DNA from: Gammaproteobacteria bacterium
Lineage (GTDB): Bacteria; Pseudomonadota; Gammaproteobacteria; DSM-19610
Reading direction: 5' to 3'
NCBI GenBank assembly: GCA_011374975.1
Contig: DRNU01000225.1
Span: 1-64,000, forward strand
Length of the DNA stretch: 64,000 bases
The notes under the pieces are model-generated. The model worked only from the letters and a program-made list of their open reading frames with translations. It was not told the origin of the DNA and made no database searches. Both the position numbers and the translations under genes were made by a program. Shown here in pieces: positions 8,233 to 16,594 of this stretch (position 1 is its first letter; each line of letters opens with the position of its first letter).

Positions 8233-10455
8233 TTGGAAATATATAATTGTACAGATTATCAGTTCGCTATCCTGAATGGTCGCCTGGGGTTTCCGGGTCA
8301 TAGCGCGACTTTTATCGTAAAGGGCTGTTTTCAGTTAAACAATAACGGGACAGTCCAGCCTGTCGAAGAACAGATTTTTCCAACAGGCGATGAATACTAC
8401 CCGGATGACGATGAGCAACAGGGCAGTATTCGCTATCCCTCTGATTTCTCATATTTCAAGGCGCGGGCTGACATGGGGGTGGTCGGGCATTGTTATGCAC
8501 CGTCCGGGACTGTGGTCACTTCCAGTGCGGTCAGGGTCGCAATCAATGACCGGGCCAGGGAACTGCACGTGTTCGGCGACCGCTTCTGGGAGCGGAAAAT
8601 GGGTGTTCTGGGTGTAACAGAACCGGCACCCTTTGAAAAAATGGAGTTGCGCTACGAAAACAGCTTTGGTGGACAGGGCTTCGAAGCAAACCCGGCAGGC
8701 AAGGGCGTGGCAAAGGTCGCGCTGGAAAACGGGGCGACTGTCTGGCCGTTGCCCAACATAGAAAACCCGCAGCAACGGATCGGCACTCCTGATCACAGGC
8801 CGGAGCCGGCCGGTTTCGGACCTTTGAACGCGACCTGGCAGTATCGCAGGCAGAAGCTCGGCACGTACGATAAAAAATGGCTCGAGAACAAATGGCCCTG
8901 GTTTCCCGATGATTTCGATTCGGGTTACTTTAACGCCGCGCCACCGGCACAGCAGCTGGATACTTACCTGAACGGCGATGAATCACTGCAGTTTGTCAAC
9001 ATGCACCCGGAGATTGCGGATTACCGTACCCGGTTGCCGGGGCTCAGGGTGCGCTGTTTTACACGTACACATTCCGCGGATCCCGCCATCGGCAAGTCTT
9101 TCCAGGAAATAGCCATGAACCTGGATACGCTCTGGGTCGATATGGATGCTGAACAGCTGGTGCTGGTATGGCGCGGCTGGTCCCGGGTGGATTCCGGTGA
9201 AATGGAGGATATCCAGGATATCCTGGTGCTCGCCGAAGCCCTGGACGGGCAATCAATGGAAGTGGAGGACTGTTACGCGGTGCTGAATCAATGCATAGCG
9301 GAACTGGACCAGGACATGGAGGAAGAAGAACCGGAAAGGTCCGCCGTGCCTGTAGAAGCAGAACCGGCTGTCGATATCGACGGGATTATTGCCGGTGCAG
9401 AGGCGACTTCCAGGCAGGCCATGATCGATGCGGGAGTAGACCCGGACAATCTGCCGCAGCCTTCCGATGCAGACAAAAGAAAAGAAGCCGAGCTTCTGGC
9501 TGAGCTGGGTATAGAACGGCAGGAGGAAAATCCCCTGACACGAGAACACATTGCAACACGCGTTCTCAACCGGGAAAGCTTTTTCCAGGAAGATTTAACG
9601 GGCCTGGAACTCGGCGGTATTGATTTCAGCGGGATCGATTTGCGTGAAACGAATTTGTCCGGGATTGACCTGAAGCACAGCAACTTTTCATCAGCAGACC
9701 TGACCGGCGCGGTATTGAATGGGGCGGACCTGTCACGGGTTGATTTACAGGCCGCCTGTTTGCGTGACGCGGACCTGACGGGGGCGTTGCTGACCGAGGC
9801 GAACCTGGCCGGCGCGAACCTGGAGGGTACGGTGCTCGAATCCTGCAACTCGCAGTCGGCGAATTTTGAAAATGTCCAGGCGGCGGAGGCTGATTTCAGC
9901 AATGCCAGGCTGCGCGGGAGCCGGTTTTCCCGGGCCGTTTTAACGGCAGCATCTTTTGAAGAAGCCGATCTCAATCACACAGTGATGACGGGGGCACAGT
10001 TGCAGAATGCCAGGTTTGACAAGGCCACGGCAATCTACGCGAATTTCAGCGGGTCTGATATGACCGGTGCACGGGCTTCGGACAGTTGCGACTTCTCGGG
10101 TGCGGTACTGGGCGATTGCCAGCTGGAGGGGGCGAACTTTGAAGGCGCCCGGTGTATTCAGACTGATTTTTCCTATGCGGATATGCACGATGTCAATCTC
10201 ATCGGCGCTGATCTTAAAGATGCGAACCTGACTTGTGCCGATCTGCGGCAGGCGAAACTGGCCAAGGCCGGCCTGGAGAATGCCAGCCTGGTGCAGGCCA
10301 ACCTTTATGAGGCGAGCCTGGAACAAGCCGTGCTGGAGAAAACGGATTTCCGTGGCGCGAACCTGTACGCGGCTGAATTCCTTGACGCTGAAATTTCGCA
10401 TTCAGATTTTGAGCAGGCGAATCTGAAGATGACCAAGCTGGAAAGGACCGGGTAG
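8233..10455 (+). CDS. DUF2169 domain and pentapeptide-repeat protein, T6SS spike adaptor
   Basis: This is a 740-residue two-part protein. Residues 1 to about 310 are a DUF2169 domain, starting EIYNCTDYQFAILNGRLGFPG. An acidic linker follows, and from about residue 455 to the end there is a right-handed beta-helix of pentapeptide repeats of the A(D/N)LxG type. DUF2169 proteins sit beside vgrG and PAAR genes in many T6SS loci and are thought to act as adaptors or chaperones that load the tip or an effector. The start is a TTG preceded by AGGAAG, since no ATG is suitably placed. It lies 53 bases after vgrG and 5 before the next gene. Confidence 0.88.
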   Translation: MEIYNCTDYQFAILNGRLGFPGHSATFIVKGCFQLNNNGTVQPVEEQIFPTGDEYYPDDDEQQGSIRYPSDFSYFKARADMGVVGHCYAPSGTVVTSSAVRVAINDRARELHVFGDRFWERKMGVLGVTEPAPFEKMELRYENSFGGQGFEANPAGKGVAKVALENGATVWPLPNIENPQQRIGTPDHRPEPAGFGPLNATWQYRRQKLGTYDKKWLENKWPWFPDDFDSGYFNAAPPAQQLDTYLNGDESLQFVNMHPEIADYRTRLPGLRVRCFTRTHSADPAIGKSFQEIAMNLDTLWVDMDAEQLVLVWRGWSRVDSGEMEDIQDILVLAEALDGQSMEVEDCYAVLNQCIAELDQDMEEEEPERSAVPVEAEPAVDIDGIIAGAEATSRQAMIDAGVDPDNLPQPSDADKRKEAELLAELGIERQEENPLTREHIATRVLNRESFFQEDLTGLELGGIDFSGIDLRETNLSGIDLKHSNFSSADLTGAVLNGADLSRVDLQAACLRDADLTGALLTEANLAGANLEGTVLESCNSQSANFENVQAAEADFSNARLRGSRFSRAVLTAASFEEADLNHTVMTGAQLQNARFDKATAIYANFSGSDMTGARASDSCDFSGAVLGDCQLEGANFEGARCIQTDFSYADMHDVNLIGADLKDANLTCADLRQAKLAKAGLENASLVQANLYEASLEQAVLEKTDFRGANLYAAEFLDAEISHSDFEQANLKMTKLERTG

Positions 10456-10460
10456 CGGCT

Positions 10461-12278
10461 ATGGCTATTGTTCGTTCTGCTGAAGAGCTTGAAGCCTTCC
10501 TGAAATCCGGAGACGGGCCTGGAGGCTCGGTATTTTACGGGATCCGGGTGAGCGGGGCAGAGCTGTCAGGAAGATCACTCAACGAAGTCGTTTTCGATAA
10601 CTGCAATCTCGAAGGCGCGGATTTGCATGAGGCTGCGCTTGGCGCCACGGTGTTTGACCGAACCGCCCTGGGGCGTGCAAACCTGGAGAACGCGGATATG
10701 TCAGGGGCGATTCTAAACAACTGCTCGGGTGACGGTGCTGTCTTTGATCGTGCAAACCTGACAGGCTTAATGCTGCGCCGGGGCACGTTGCCTGTCACCA
10801 GCAGCGCTGAAGTCCTGTATTCCTTCGCTGATTTCAAGGTCGATGACGAGACTGCACAGTCAATGCGGGACTCGGGTGTGCTTGGCTTCGGTAGCGGCAG
10901 TTCCAGCCTGAAGAACGCATCCTTCCGGCAGGCATCCCTGTCGGGTGCCGTTTTCGAAGGCACCGACATGCGTGGTGCGACTCTGGAAGGTGCCTCCTGC
11001 GAGGCTTCGATTTTAAGGGAATGCACGGTTTCGGAATGCAATTTAGGCGCTGCTGTCCTGAACGGTACGGTTTTCGAAGACTGTATTCTGGACGGTTCGG
11101 GTTTTATGCATGCGCAGATGCAGGGAACCGAATTCCGCCGGGTGAAGCTTGACGGCGTCGATTTCAGCGATGCTGTTTTTGACGGCGTACTATTTGATTC
11201 GGTAGACCTGTCGAACCAGAAGACATTGCCGCGGAAACTGGACCGGTGCCGGTTTATACAATGCAATCTCCGTGGCCTGGATCTGTCCGGGTGTTCCCTG
11301 TCCGGCGCATACTTTGAGGATTCTGACCTGCGCGATGTTTCATTGCGGGAATCCGGCCTTGAAGAAGCCGGCTTTTATAACTGCGAGTTGACCGGGATTG
11401 ATTTGAGCGGCATGGATCTGTCGGAATGCGATTTCTCCGGGACGGATCTGCGTGGCGCCGGTTTCAGGGCTTGCCGCCTGGCGGGAACGGATTTTTCCGG
11501 GGCCCGGCTGATGAAGGCGGACTTTTCCGGGGCCTGTATTGACAGCGCCTGCTTTGTGGCAGCGGATATCTCGGGCGCTTCTTTCCAGGATGCGACAATT
11601 ATGGCGTCAGAGATGGACGATGTGGTCACCCGGCAGGCCAACCTGACGCGCACACGCATCGAAGAGACATCCCTGTCAGGTGTGGATTTTACCGGGATGA
11701 TTGTTTACCAGACATGCTTTCGGCTGTGCAACCTGAGCAATAGCAACTTTAAAGGCATGGACCTGGGCGGCTGTGACTTTTCGGATGCCGATATGACTGC
11801 TGCCGATCTCAGTCTGGCCTGCCTGGACAGGGCCAGCCTGTTCCAGGCCACCCTTGCGGGTGCCAACATGCTCGGGAGTTCACTGCGCGGCGCCAACTGC
11901 CATACGGCCAACTTCAGCGGGGCAAACCTGGAGCGGGCCAAACTGCACGGCGCCGATTTGCGTTGTGCCTGTTTTGCAAAGGCAATGGCGAAGGGGGCAT
12001 CCTTCGCTGATACCAGGCTGGAACGGGCGGAATTCAGCGACGCCAATTGCGAAGACGCCGACTTTCGGAATGCCGGGCTGGTCTATGGTGATTTGTCCCG
12101 GGGTATATTCAGCAGAGCCGGTTTTTCCGGTGCAAATCTTGCCCAGGCAAACTGCCACCTGGCTGAGACCGGTCAGGTTGACTGGCAGGGCGCCAACAGG
12201 AAGCTGGTAGAAGGTACCAATAACGATCTGGCACAGGCCGAGAGCTGGGTTCCACCAAGACCCCGGCCCGTTGAATAG
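10461..12278 (+). CDS. Large pentapeptide-repeat protein of the T6SS spike module
   Basis: This is a 605-residue protein made almost wholly of pentapeptide repeats, which fold as a square right-handed beta-helix. The repeats fall into two blocks, about residues 30-106 and 150-590, separated by a non-repeat insert (107-150, ending VLGFGSGSSS). Cysteine is unusually frequent at turn positions. It begins 5 bases after the DUF2169 gene and precedes DUF3540, so it is translated with the spike module. A structural scaffold or cargo-binding role is likely; no enzymatic motif is visible. Confidence 0.85.
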   Translation: MAIVRSAEELEAFLKSGDGPGGSVFYGIRVSGAELSGRSLNEVVFDNCNLEGADLHEAALGATVFDRTALGRANLENADMSGAILNNCSGDGAVFDRANLTGLMLRRGTLPVTSSAEVLYSFADFKVDDETAQSMRDSGVLGFGSGSSSLKNASFRQASLSGAVFEGTDMRGATLEGASCEASILRECTVSECNLGAAVLNGTVFEDCILDGSGFMHAQMQGTEFRRVKLDGVDFSDAVFDGVLFDSVDLSNQKTLPRKLDRCRFIQCNLRGLDLSGCSLSGAYFEDSDLRDVSLRESGLEEAGFYNCELTGIDLSGMDLSECDFSGTDLRGAGFRACRLAGTDFSGARLMKADFSGACIDSACFVAADISGASFQDATIMASEMDDVVTRQANLTRTRIEETSLSGVDFTGMIVYQTCFRLCNLSNSNFKGMDLGGCDFSDADMTAADLSLACLDRASLFQATLAGANMLGSSLRGANCHTANFSGANLERAKLHGADLRCACFAKAMAKGASFADTRLERAEFSDANCEDADFRNAGLVYGDLSRGIFSRAGFSGANLAQANCHLAETGQVDWQGANRKLVEGTNNDLAQAESWVPPRPRPVE

Positions 12279-12287
12279 GGAAACACT

Positions 12288-13160
12288 ATGGAAAATATAA
12301 GACCGATTTCACAGAACACATTACCGCGCGATTTTGTCGGTGTCGGCAGCATTACATCGGTTCCGGATGAAGCACCCTATTGCATGCTACAGGTGGTGTT
12401 TCAGTCAAGAAGCCTGGAAGTCCTGGCTACCCGTGCCGACGGGCTCACCGAAAGGCCCGCTGTCGGCGATCGCGTGCTCTGCGCCAGCAGCGCCGACGGG
12501 ACTGTGTACATTACAATGATCCTGGAGAAAGCCGGCCAGACCGGGTCGGACGGTACAACGCTTGAGCTGGACGGGGAAACCCGGGCCAGGGTCGTTTCCA
12601 GGAATGGCGGTCGCATCCTGGCGGTCCACAACAAACGTGGCGAGTTGATCTTTGAATACGACCCGGACAGTGACAGGTCCCGTGTGATTATGGCGTCCGG
12701 GGGGCTGGATGTTGCGGCACCGCAGGGCGATATCCGGTTCAGCGCCGGGGGGCGGATACAGCTCGAAAGCCGTTGCGTCGAAATGCTTGCAGGAGGGACG
12801 GCGGGTACACAGGAATCCAGGCTCAGCCTGGGCCAGTTCCGGACCGAGCTGCATAGCGCGAGCCTCGATATCAAGTCTGCCCGCAGCAGGCTCGAACTGG
12901 ATGAAGTCGACTATGTCGGCAAGCAGCTGTCGAGCCGTGTGTCGAGAGGGAAACTGCACTGGGGCAGGCTCGAAACCCTTGTCGACACCCTGATTCAGAA
13001 AGCCCGGACCAGTTTTACCAGCGTCGAAGAACTCAGCCAGACCCGGGCCGGCCGTATGCGCATGCTGGTCGCCGGTGCTTTCAGGTTGAAGGCGCAGCGG
13101 GCAAAACTGAAGACAGACAAGAATGTCGATATCGATGGAGAGCGGATCAACCTGGGTTGA
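12288..13160 (+). CDS. DUF3540 protein of T6SS spike module
   Basis: This 290-residue protein resembles the DUF3540 family found between pentapeptide and PAAR-like genes in T6SS loci. It has an N-terminal beta-rich domain (DFVGVGSITSVPDEAPYCML), a VgrG-tail-like central part (QGDIRFSAGGRIQLES) and a Ser/Arg-rich C-terminal helix, ending in VDIDGERINLG, which resembles the VgrG C-terminus. Its biochemical role is not established; a tip extension or an adaptor between VgrG and the PAAR-like protein is plausible. It starts 9 bases after the preceding gene with GGGAAAC as ribosome binding site. Confidence 0.78.
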   Translation: MENIRPISQNTLPRDFVGVGSITSVPDEAPYCMLQVVFQSRSLEVLATRADGLTERPAVGDRVLCASSADGTVYITMILEKAGQTGSDGTTLELDGETRARVVSRNGGRILAVHNKRGELIFEYDPDSDRSRVIMASGGLDVAAPQGDIRFSAGGRIQLESRCVEMLAGGTAGTQESRLSLGQFRTELHSASLDIKSARSRLELDEVDYVGKQLSSRVSRGKLHWGRLETLVDTLIQKARTSFTSVEELSQTRAGRMRMLVAGAFRLKAQRAKLKTDKNVDIDGERINLG

Positions 13161-13179
13161 TACCGCAAAGGAGAGCTTT

Positions 13180-13596
13180 ATGGTCGCCATATTCCCCGCA
13201 TCCACCACGGCAGGCGGAAACTGTTTCGCCATGCCGGACACATGCCTGACGCCGGCGCCCCCCGCGCCCCCGGTGCCGATCCCCTATCCCAATACCGGGA
13301 TGGTTAACCAGGCGAAAAAAACTGCCACCAAGGTGAAATTCGCCGGCAAGCCGGTGGTGACCAAAAAGTCGGAAATTTCCAGGACCATGGGTGATGAGGC
13401 CGGTGTCAACAAGGGGGTGATGTCCGGTATGAACATGGGCAAGCTGACTTATAAGATGGGTACCAGCAAGGTGAAAATAGAGGGTCAGGATTGTATCCGG
13501 CTTACCTCCATGTGCGGTCATAACGGTACCAGCGCCAATATGCCTGCCGGGGTCCAGGTTGCCCCGAGCCAGACCAAGGTGATCGTCGCGCCATGA
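13180..13596 (+). CDS. DUF4150 PAAR-like T6SS tip protein
   Basis: This 138-residue protein has the DUF4150 hallmarks: an N-terminal MVAIFPASTTAGGNCFAMPD, a Pro-rich CLTPAPPAPPVPIPYPN, and later MGDEAGVNKGV. DUF4150 is a PAAR-like family that caps the VgrG spike. Here it is the bare domain with no C-terminal toxin extension. The ATG at 13180 was chosen over an upstream in-frame ATG because AAAGGAG lies 5 bases before it. The stop overlaps the next start as ATGA, so the following gene is translationally coupled. Confidence 0.88.
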   Translation: MVAIFPASTTAGGNCFAMPDTCLTPAPPAPPVPIPYPNTGMVNQAKKTATKVKFAGKPVVTKKSEISRTMGDEAGVNKGVMSGMNMGKLTYKMGTSKVKIEGQDCIRLTSMCGHNGTSANMPAGVQVAPSQTKVIVAP

Positions 13597-14201
13597 GTGC
13601 TTCGTCACTTGTCGTGGTGCTGATGGTGTCCGGCTTCGTCGCCTTCGCGCTTGCCGCGGAGTACTACTTCTACATGGATTTTACCGGGCGGGGGTGGAAA
13701 CAGGCCCGCAACGAATTTCCCCCGGTTGCAGCGCGCCTTGGCCTGTCGTTAAAAGAGGCGGCGTACGATTACGAGATAGGAGAAATAAGCGGGGATTACC
13801 GGGGCTATAAAGTCAAAGTCATGCCCGATAAAGGCGCGCGGATCGAGCTTGATATGGACCATTCCGCGAATATCGACCTGGATACGGATGCTGACGGACA
13901 ATCCGGATCAAAAACCGGGTTTCAGACAGTAAACTTTGACGCGCCGGTATTGAATCACTATTTCAAAACGCGGTTTGCTAGGGCTGACGTTGCCGAAAGA
14001 CTGGCGAAATCAGGCGAACTTGCGCGTTTTATCGAACAGTTCAGGAGTCGGTGGGGACGCCAGGTTATGCGGCTGCGGGTGGAGAACGGCTTTATACGTT
14101 GTTCCTTCCCGCATGGCAGACAGCGCTATATCCCGTCACAGCTTATCGAGCCGATTCTAAAAGACCTCGCAGACCTGGCAGATATCCTCAAGTCTCTCTA
14201 G
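13593..14201 (+). CDS. Membrane-anchored protein of unknown function coupled to PAAR-like gene
   Basis: This is a 202-residue protein with a single N-terminal transmembrane segment (about 5-22) followed by a soluble domain. The family is not recognised. It shares an ATGA overlap with the DUF4150 gene, so the two are made together. The position directly after a PAAR-like gene is where effector or immunity genes are usually found. A membrane-anchored soluble domain could be an immunity protein or an effector with a signal anchor, but no catalytic motif supports either. Confidence 0.65.
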   Translation: MSASSLVVVLMVSGFVAFALAAEYYFYMDFTGRGWKQARNEFPPVAARLGLSLKEAAYDYEIGEISGDYRGYKVKVMPDKGARIELDMDHSANIDLDTDADGQSGSKTGFQTVNFDAPVLNHYFKTRFARADVAERLAKSGELARFIEQFRSRWGRQVMRLRVENGFIRCSFPHGRQRYIPSQLIEPILKDLADLADILKSL

Positions 14202-14588
14202 GGCCGCAAAAATATCCCGGTAGTGTGTATGATTGCCTTACGGGCGGACAGCGGGTGCCGGAGAACAAAAACCGGTAAAGCCCCCGGGAAATTTTCCGAT
14301 AACTTAACGGTAAATCCGAGAATAATGTTTAGGCATTTGTTGTAAGTAGCAGAATAATCTGGTAAAAGATACTAATGCAAATTAGACTATGCATCGGCCG
14401 GGTTCAATCTGCGGTCAAAAAATATATATGAAAACAATAAGTAACATAATAACACTGCGCAGCTTGCCCCCGACGTATTTGCATACCGGCAAGCGTGTGT
14501 CGTCGACCTCGATGCATGGGCGCGGCAGTGTTACCAGGCGGGCTCCAGGGTTGGCGATGCCACGAAATCTGTATCCGGGGGGGCGGTA
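14202..14588 (+). other. Intergenic stretch without a convincing gene
   Basis: This is a gap of almost 390 bases. The first part (to about 14455) is clearly AT-rich, with runs such as AAAAAATATATATG, while 14456-14588 is GC-rich. Short open frames exist on both strands in the GC-rich part (a 66-codon frame on + and about 60 codons on -), but neither has a ribosome binding site plus recognisable protein features. It may hold the promoter of the small gene at 14589 or a remnant of a lost gene. Confidence 0.5.
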
Positions 14589-14873
14589 ATGGCCCACGCA
14601 AGAGTTGTCGAAGTCGATTATTACCAGCTTGTTGAGAACCTGAAGAAGGCCTCCAACGCCAACGGTCTGATCGAAAAAGCCGACAAGGAAAAATGGAAAG
14701 CCTATATCACTGAAAACAGGATCCAGGACATCAAGCTGGAGGCTTTCGGCAAGGTCAAGTTCATGGCCGGCAAACCCCGGCTTGCGGCGATCGTCACGGG
14801 TGGAAGCTGGGACGGTTGCTACGTGTATTCCAATGAAGATGAAGCTGCCCTGAAGTGGGAGGCAGCGGAATAA
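14589..14873 (+). CDS. Small protein of unknown function
   Basis: This is a 94-residue soluble protein, charged and without a signal peptide, beginning MAHARVVEVDYYQLVENLKK and ending with acidic residues. The family is not recognised. It follows a GC-rich leader containing GGGGGGCGG before the ATG. It is the last + strand gene of the T6SS accessory region, and the next gene converges on it 9 bases away. It could be cargo, immunity or an unrelated gene; the sequence does not decide. Confidence 0.55.
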   Translation: MAHARVVEVDYYQLVENLKKASNANGLIEKADKEKWKAYITENRIQDIKLEAFGKVKFMAGKPRLAAIVTGGSWDGCYVYSNEDEAALKWEAAE

Positions 14874-14882
14874 TACCGGCTG

Positions 14883-15776
14883 TCAGGGCAGTTCCAGAAC
14901 GATACTGTCGGGCAGCTTGTTCGGATCAGACCCGATAAGCGAACTGTTGGCCGTATACAGATCTATCCAGCGGCTGGAATCTCCATACATTTTCAGGGCA
15001 ATGCTGCCGAGCGTGTCTCCGGGCTGAACGCGGTATGTTTTGTCCATTCCCTGTGTGGTTGTTTTCCGTGTTTGCGGCATTGCAGGTTGTCTGGCCAGGG
15101 CTGTCTTTTTCTGCAGGCAGCGATTGCTTGCGCTGACCGCATTGGCGTACTCGGTTCCCAGTTCCGCCTGTTTCCAGTCCACGATATTGGTAATCCAGCC
15201 AATTTCGTAACCGCCTTCCATCAGCCCCATGCCGTCCTTGCCGGCATCACCCGCCAGCAGGCACATGTCCATGGTGGTGCCGTCAGTATGGTCGTAAGGG
15301 CCCCACAGGCCGGCTGATACGAAGGGCGTCGGGCCCTGCGTGTAGTCGCGGATACGGATAATTTTCCCGTTTTCCGGGAAGTCGAACTGCAATATCTGCA
15401 ACTCGTTGCCTTCATAGACATGGAACGTGTAACCGCCGCATTCGGCGGGTGCCCTGAAATCGTAAACAGTCAGCATCAGGTTGGCGGGCTTGTTCGGCAG
15501 ATTGAGTGCGCGGTTACTGATGATCGCCGGGCTGCTGGTGCGCTTGATCGTATTAATCAGCGCAATGACGTCGTGTTTGTCGCCATAGGGACCGGAGATA
15601 TACCGCTTGTCGTCCAGTACGATGTAGCGGCGTTTTTCGCCGTCATCATCGAGGCCCAGTTCGACTATTTCGAAGGGGGTCTGTGGCGGCTTGTTGGCGG
15701 GCACGCTGGTGCAGGCACTTGCCAGCAGAAGGGTGCAGAGCGTACCCAGGCGGATGAACTTCCCGGTTGTTGACAC
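14883..15776 (-). CDS. LysM-domain lipoprotein of unknown function
   Basis: This is a 297-residue predicted lipoprotein, with signal peptide and weak lipobox ASAC at about residue 22. The middle domain carries CGGYTFHVYEG and GLWGPYD and is shared with the gene at 15920. The C-terminus is a LysM domain, YRVQPGDTLGSIALKMYGD, which binds peptidoglycan. The protein is therefore probably anchored in a membrane while touching the wall. Its function is unknown. Position and strand suggest a unit separate from the spike genes that converge on it. Confidence 0.75.
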   Translation of the reverse strand: MSTTGKFIRLGTLCTLLLASACTSVPANKPPQTPFEIVELGLDDDGEKRRYIVLDDKRYISGPYGDKHDVIALINTIKRTSSPAIISNRALNLPNKPANLMLTVYDFRAPAECGGYTFHVYEGNELQILQFDFPENGKIIRIRDYTQGPTPFVSAGLWGPYDHTDGTTMDMCLLAGDAGKDGMGLMEGGYEIGWITNIVDWKQAELGTEYANAVSASNRCLQKKTALARQPAMPQTRKTTTQGMDKTYRVQPGDTLGSIALKMYGDSSRWIDLYTANSSLIGSDPNKLPDSIVLELP

Positions 15777-15864
15777 AGTGTCGGTCTCCTTCGACGCGAT
15801 GACGTGAGGCTAGCCTGTTGTTGGTGTGCCGTCAATTGATGCGGTGGAGAAGGGGCTCGGCATA

Positions 15865-15891
15865 GAAAGGCCCGGCACAGCCGGGCCTTTC
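15865..15891 (-). terminator. Hairpin downstream of the 15920 gene
   Basis: This is a perfect 12-bp stem (GAAAGGCCCGGC with its complement) around a 3-base loop. It lies between two minus-strand genes, 29 bases after the stop of the upstream one. There is no long T-run after the stem, so termination by this hairpin is likely but not certain. Confidence 0.55.
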
Positions 15892-15919
15892 GGGGCGCTG
15901 TCGCTATAAGACGACAGAC

Positions 15920-16585
15920 TTATTTCTGAACCAGGGTGTTTCCCGTGTTGTCCAGGCTGGCACAGTTTCCTGCCGTGTAAATGCTTGCGGAATAGGCGCG
16001 GCCATACTCGCTGGTCTTGGCCTGCGGTATTTCCGCGACGGTGCCGACCACGAAAGATGCCTTGACCAGGCCAAATCCTTCATCACTGCCATTGCTGATT
16101 ACAACGTGCATGGGCGCCGGGTCGTTGATGACCTGGTCGTAGGGACCCCAGAGCCGCGGTGCGGAATAGGGGCTGCCGCCGGCAAGCAGGTCGAATACGA
16201 CCTTGCCGTTGCTGTGAAAGCCGAGTGCGCTGAAGTTCTTGCCTTCATAATAGCTGAAGGTCTGGCCGCCACAGGCAATCGGGAAAGTCAGGTCATAACG
16301 CTGGATGACCCGGTTTTCGCTCTTGTCGGGTATGTGCAGGCCACGGCTGCTGATCGCGTGCCTGGCGCCGTGATAACGTACCATGCTTGCCACGTTGATG
16401 ATGGCGGCGGTTTCGCCGTAAGGCGTGGAGGTAAAGCGGTAGCCTTCCGAACGTACCGGCAGATAGTGGCTGGCGCCGTAGACCATATCCACGGAGCCTG
16501 TCGCGAGCGCGGTGGCCGGCAGGGCGATACCGGTTGCCAGCAGCAGGCAGACAGAGTTGATGAGTTTGGTAAAATTGCGGCGCAT
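15920..16585 (-). CDS. Exported protein of unknown function, paralogue of the LysM lipoprotein
   Basis: This is a 221-residue protein with an N-terminal signal peptide (cleavage near ALA at about 28). The ATG at 16585 was chosen because GAGG lies 7 bases before it; a GTG 9 bases upstream is also open. The body aligns by eye with the middle domain of the neighbouring lipoprotein: both have a PYG motif, an AI(S)SRxLxxPxK block, CGGxTFxxYEG and LWGPYD. It lacks the LysM domain. The two probably arose by duplication. The family is otherwise unknown to me. Confidence 0.72.
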   Translation of the reverse strand: MRRNFTKLINSVCLLLATGIALPATALATGSVDMVYGASHYLPVRSEGYRFTSTPYGETAAIINVASMVRYHGARHAISSRGLHIPDKSENRVIQRYDLTFPIACGGQTFSYYEGKNFSALGFHSNGKVVFDLLAGGSPYSAPRLWGPYDQVINDPAPMHVVISNGSDEGFGLVKASFVVGTVAEIPQAKTSEYGRAYSASIYTAGNCASLDNTGNTLVQK

Positions 16586-16594
16586 AGTGGTCAC

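Noticed and set aside
14389-14589. Possible small gene in the T6SS gap
   Set aside because: It has no ribosome binding site, no recognisable protein feature, and a comparable frame on the other strand.
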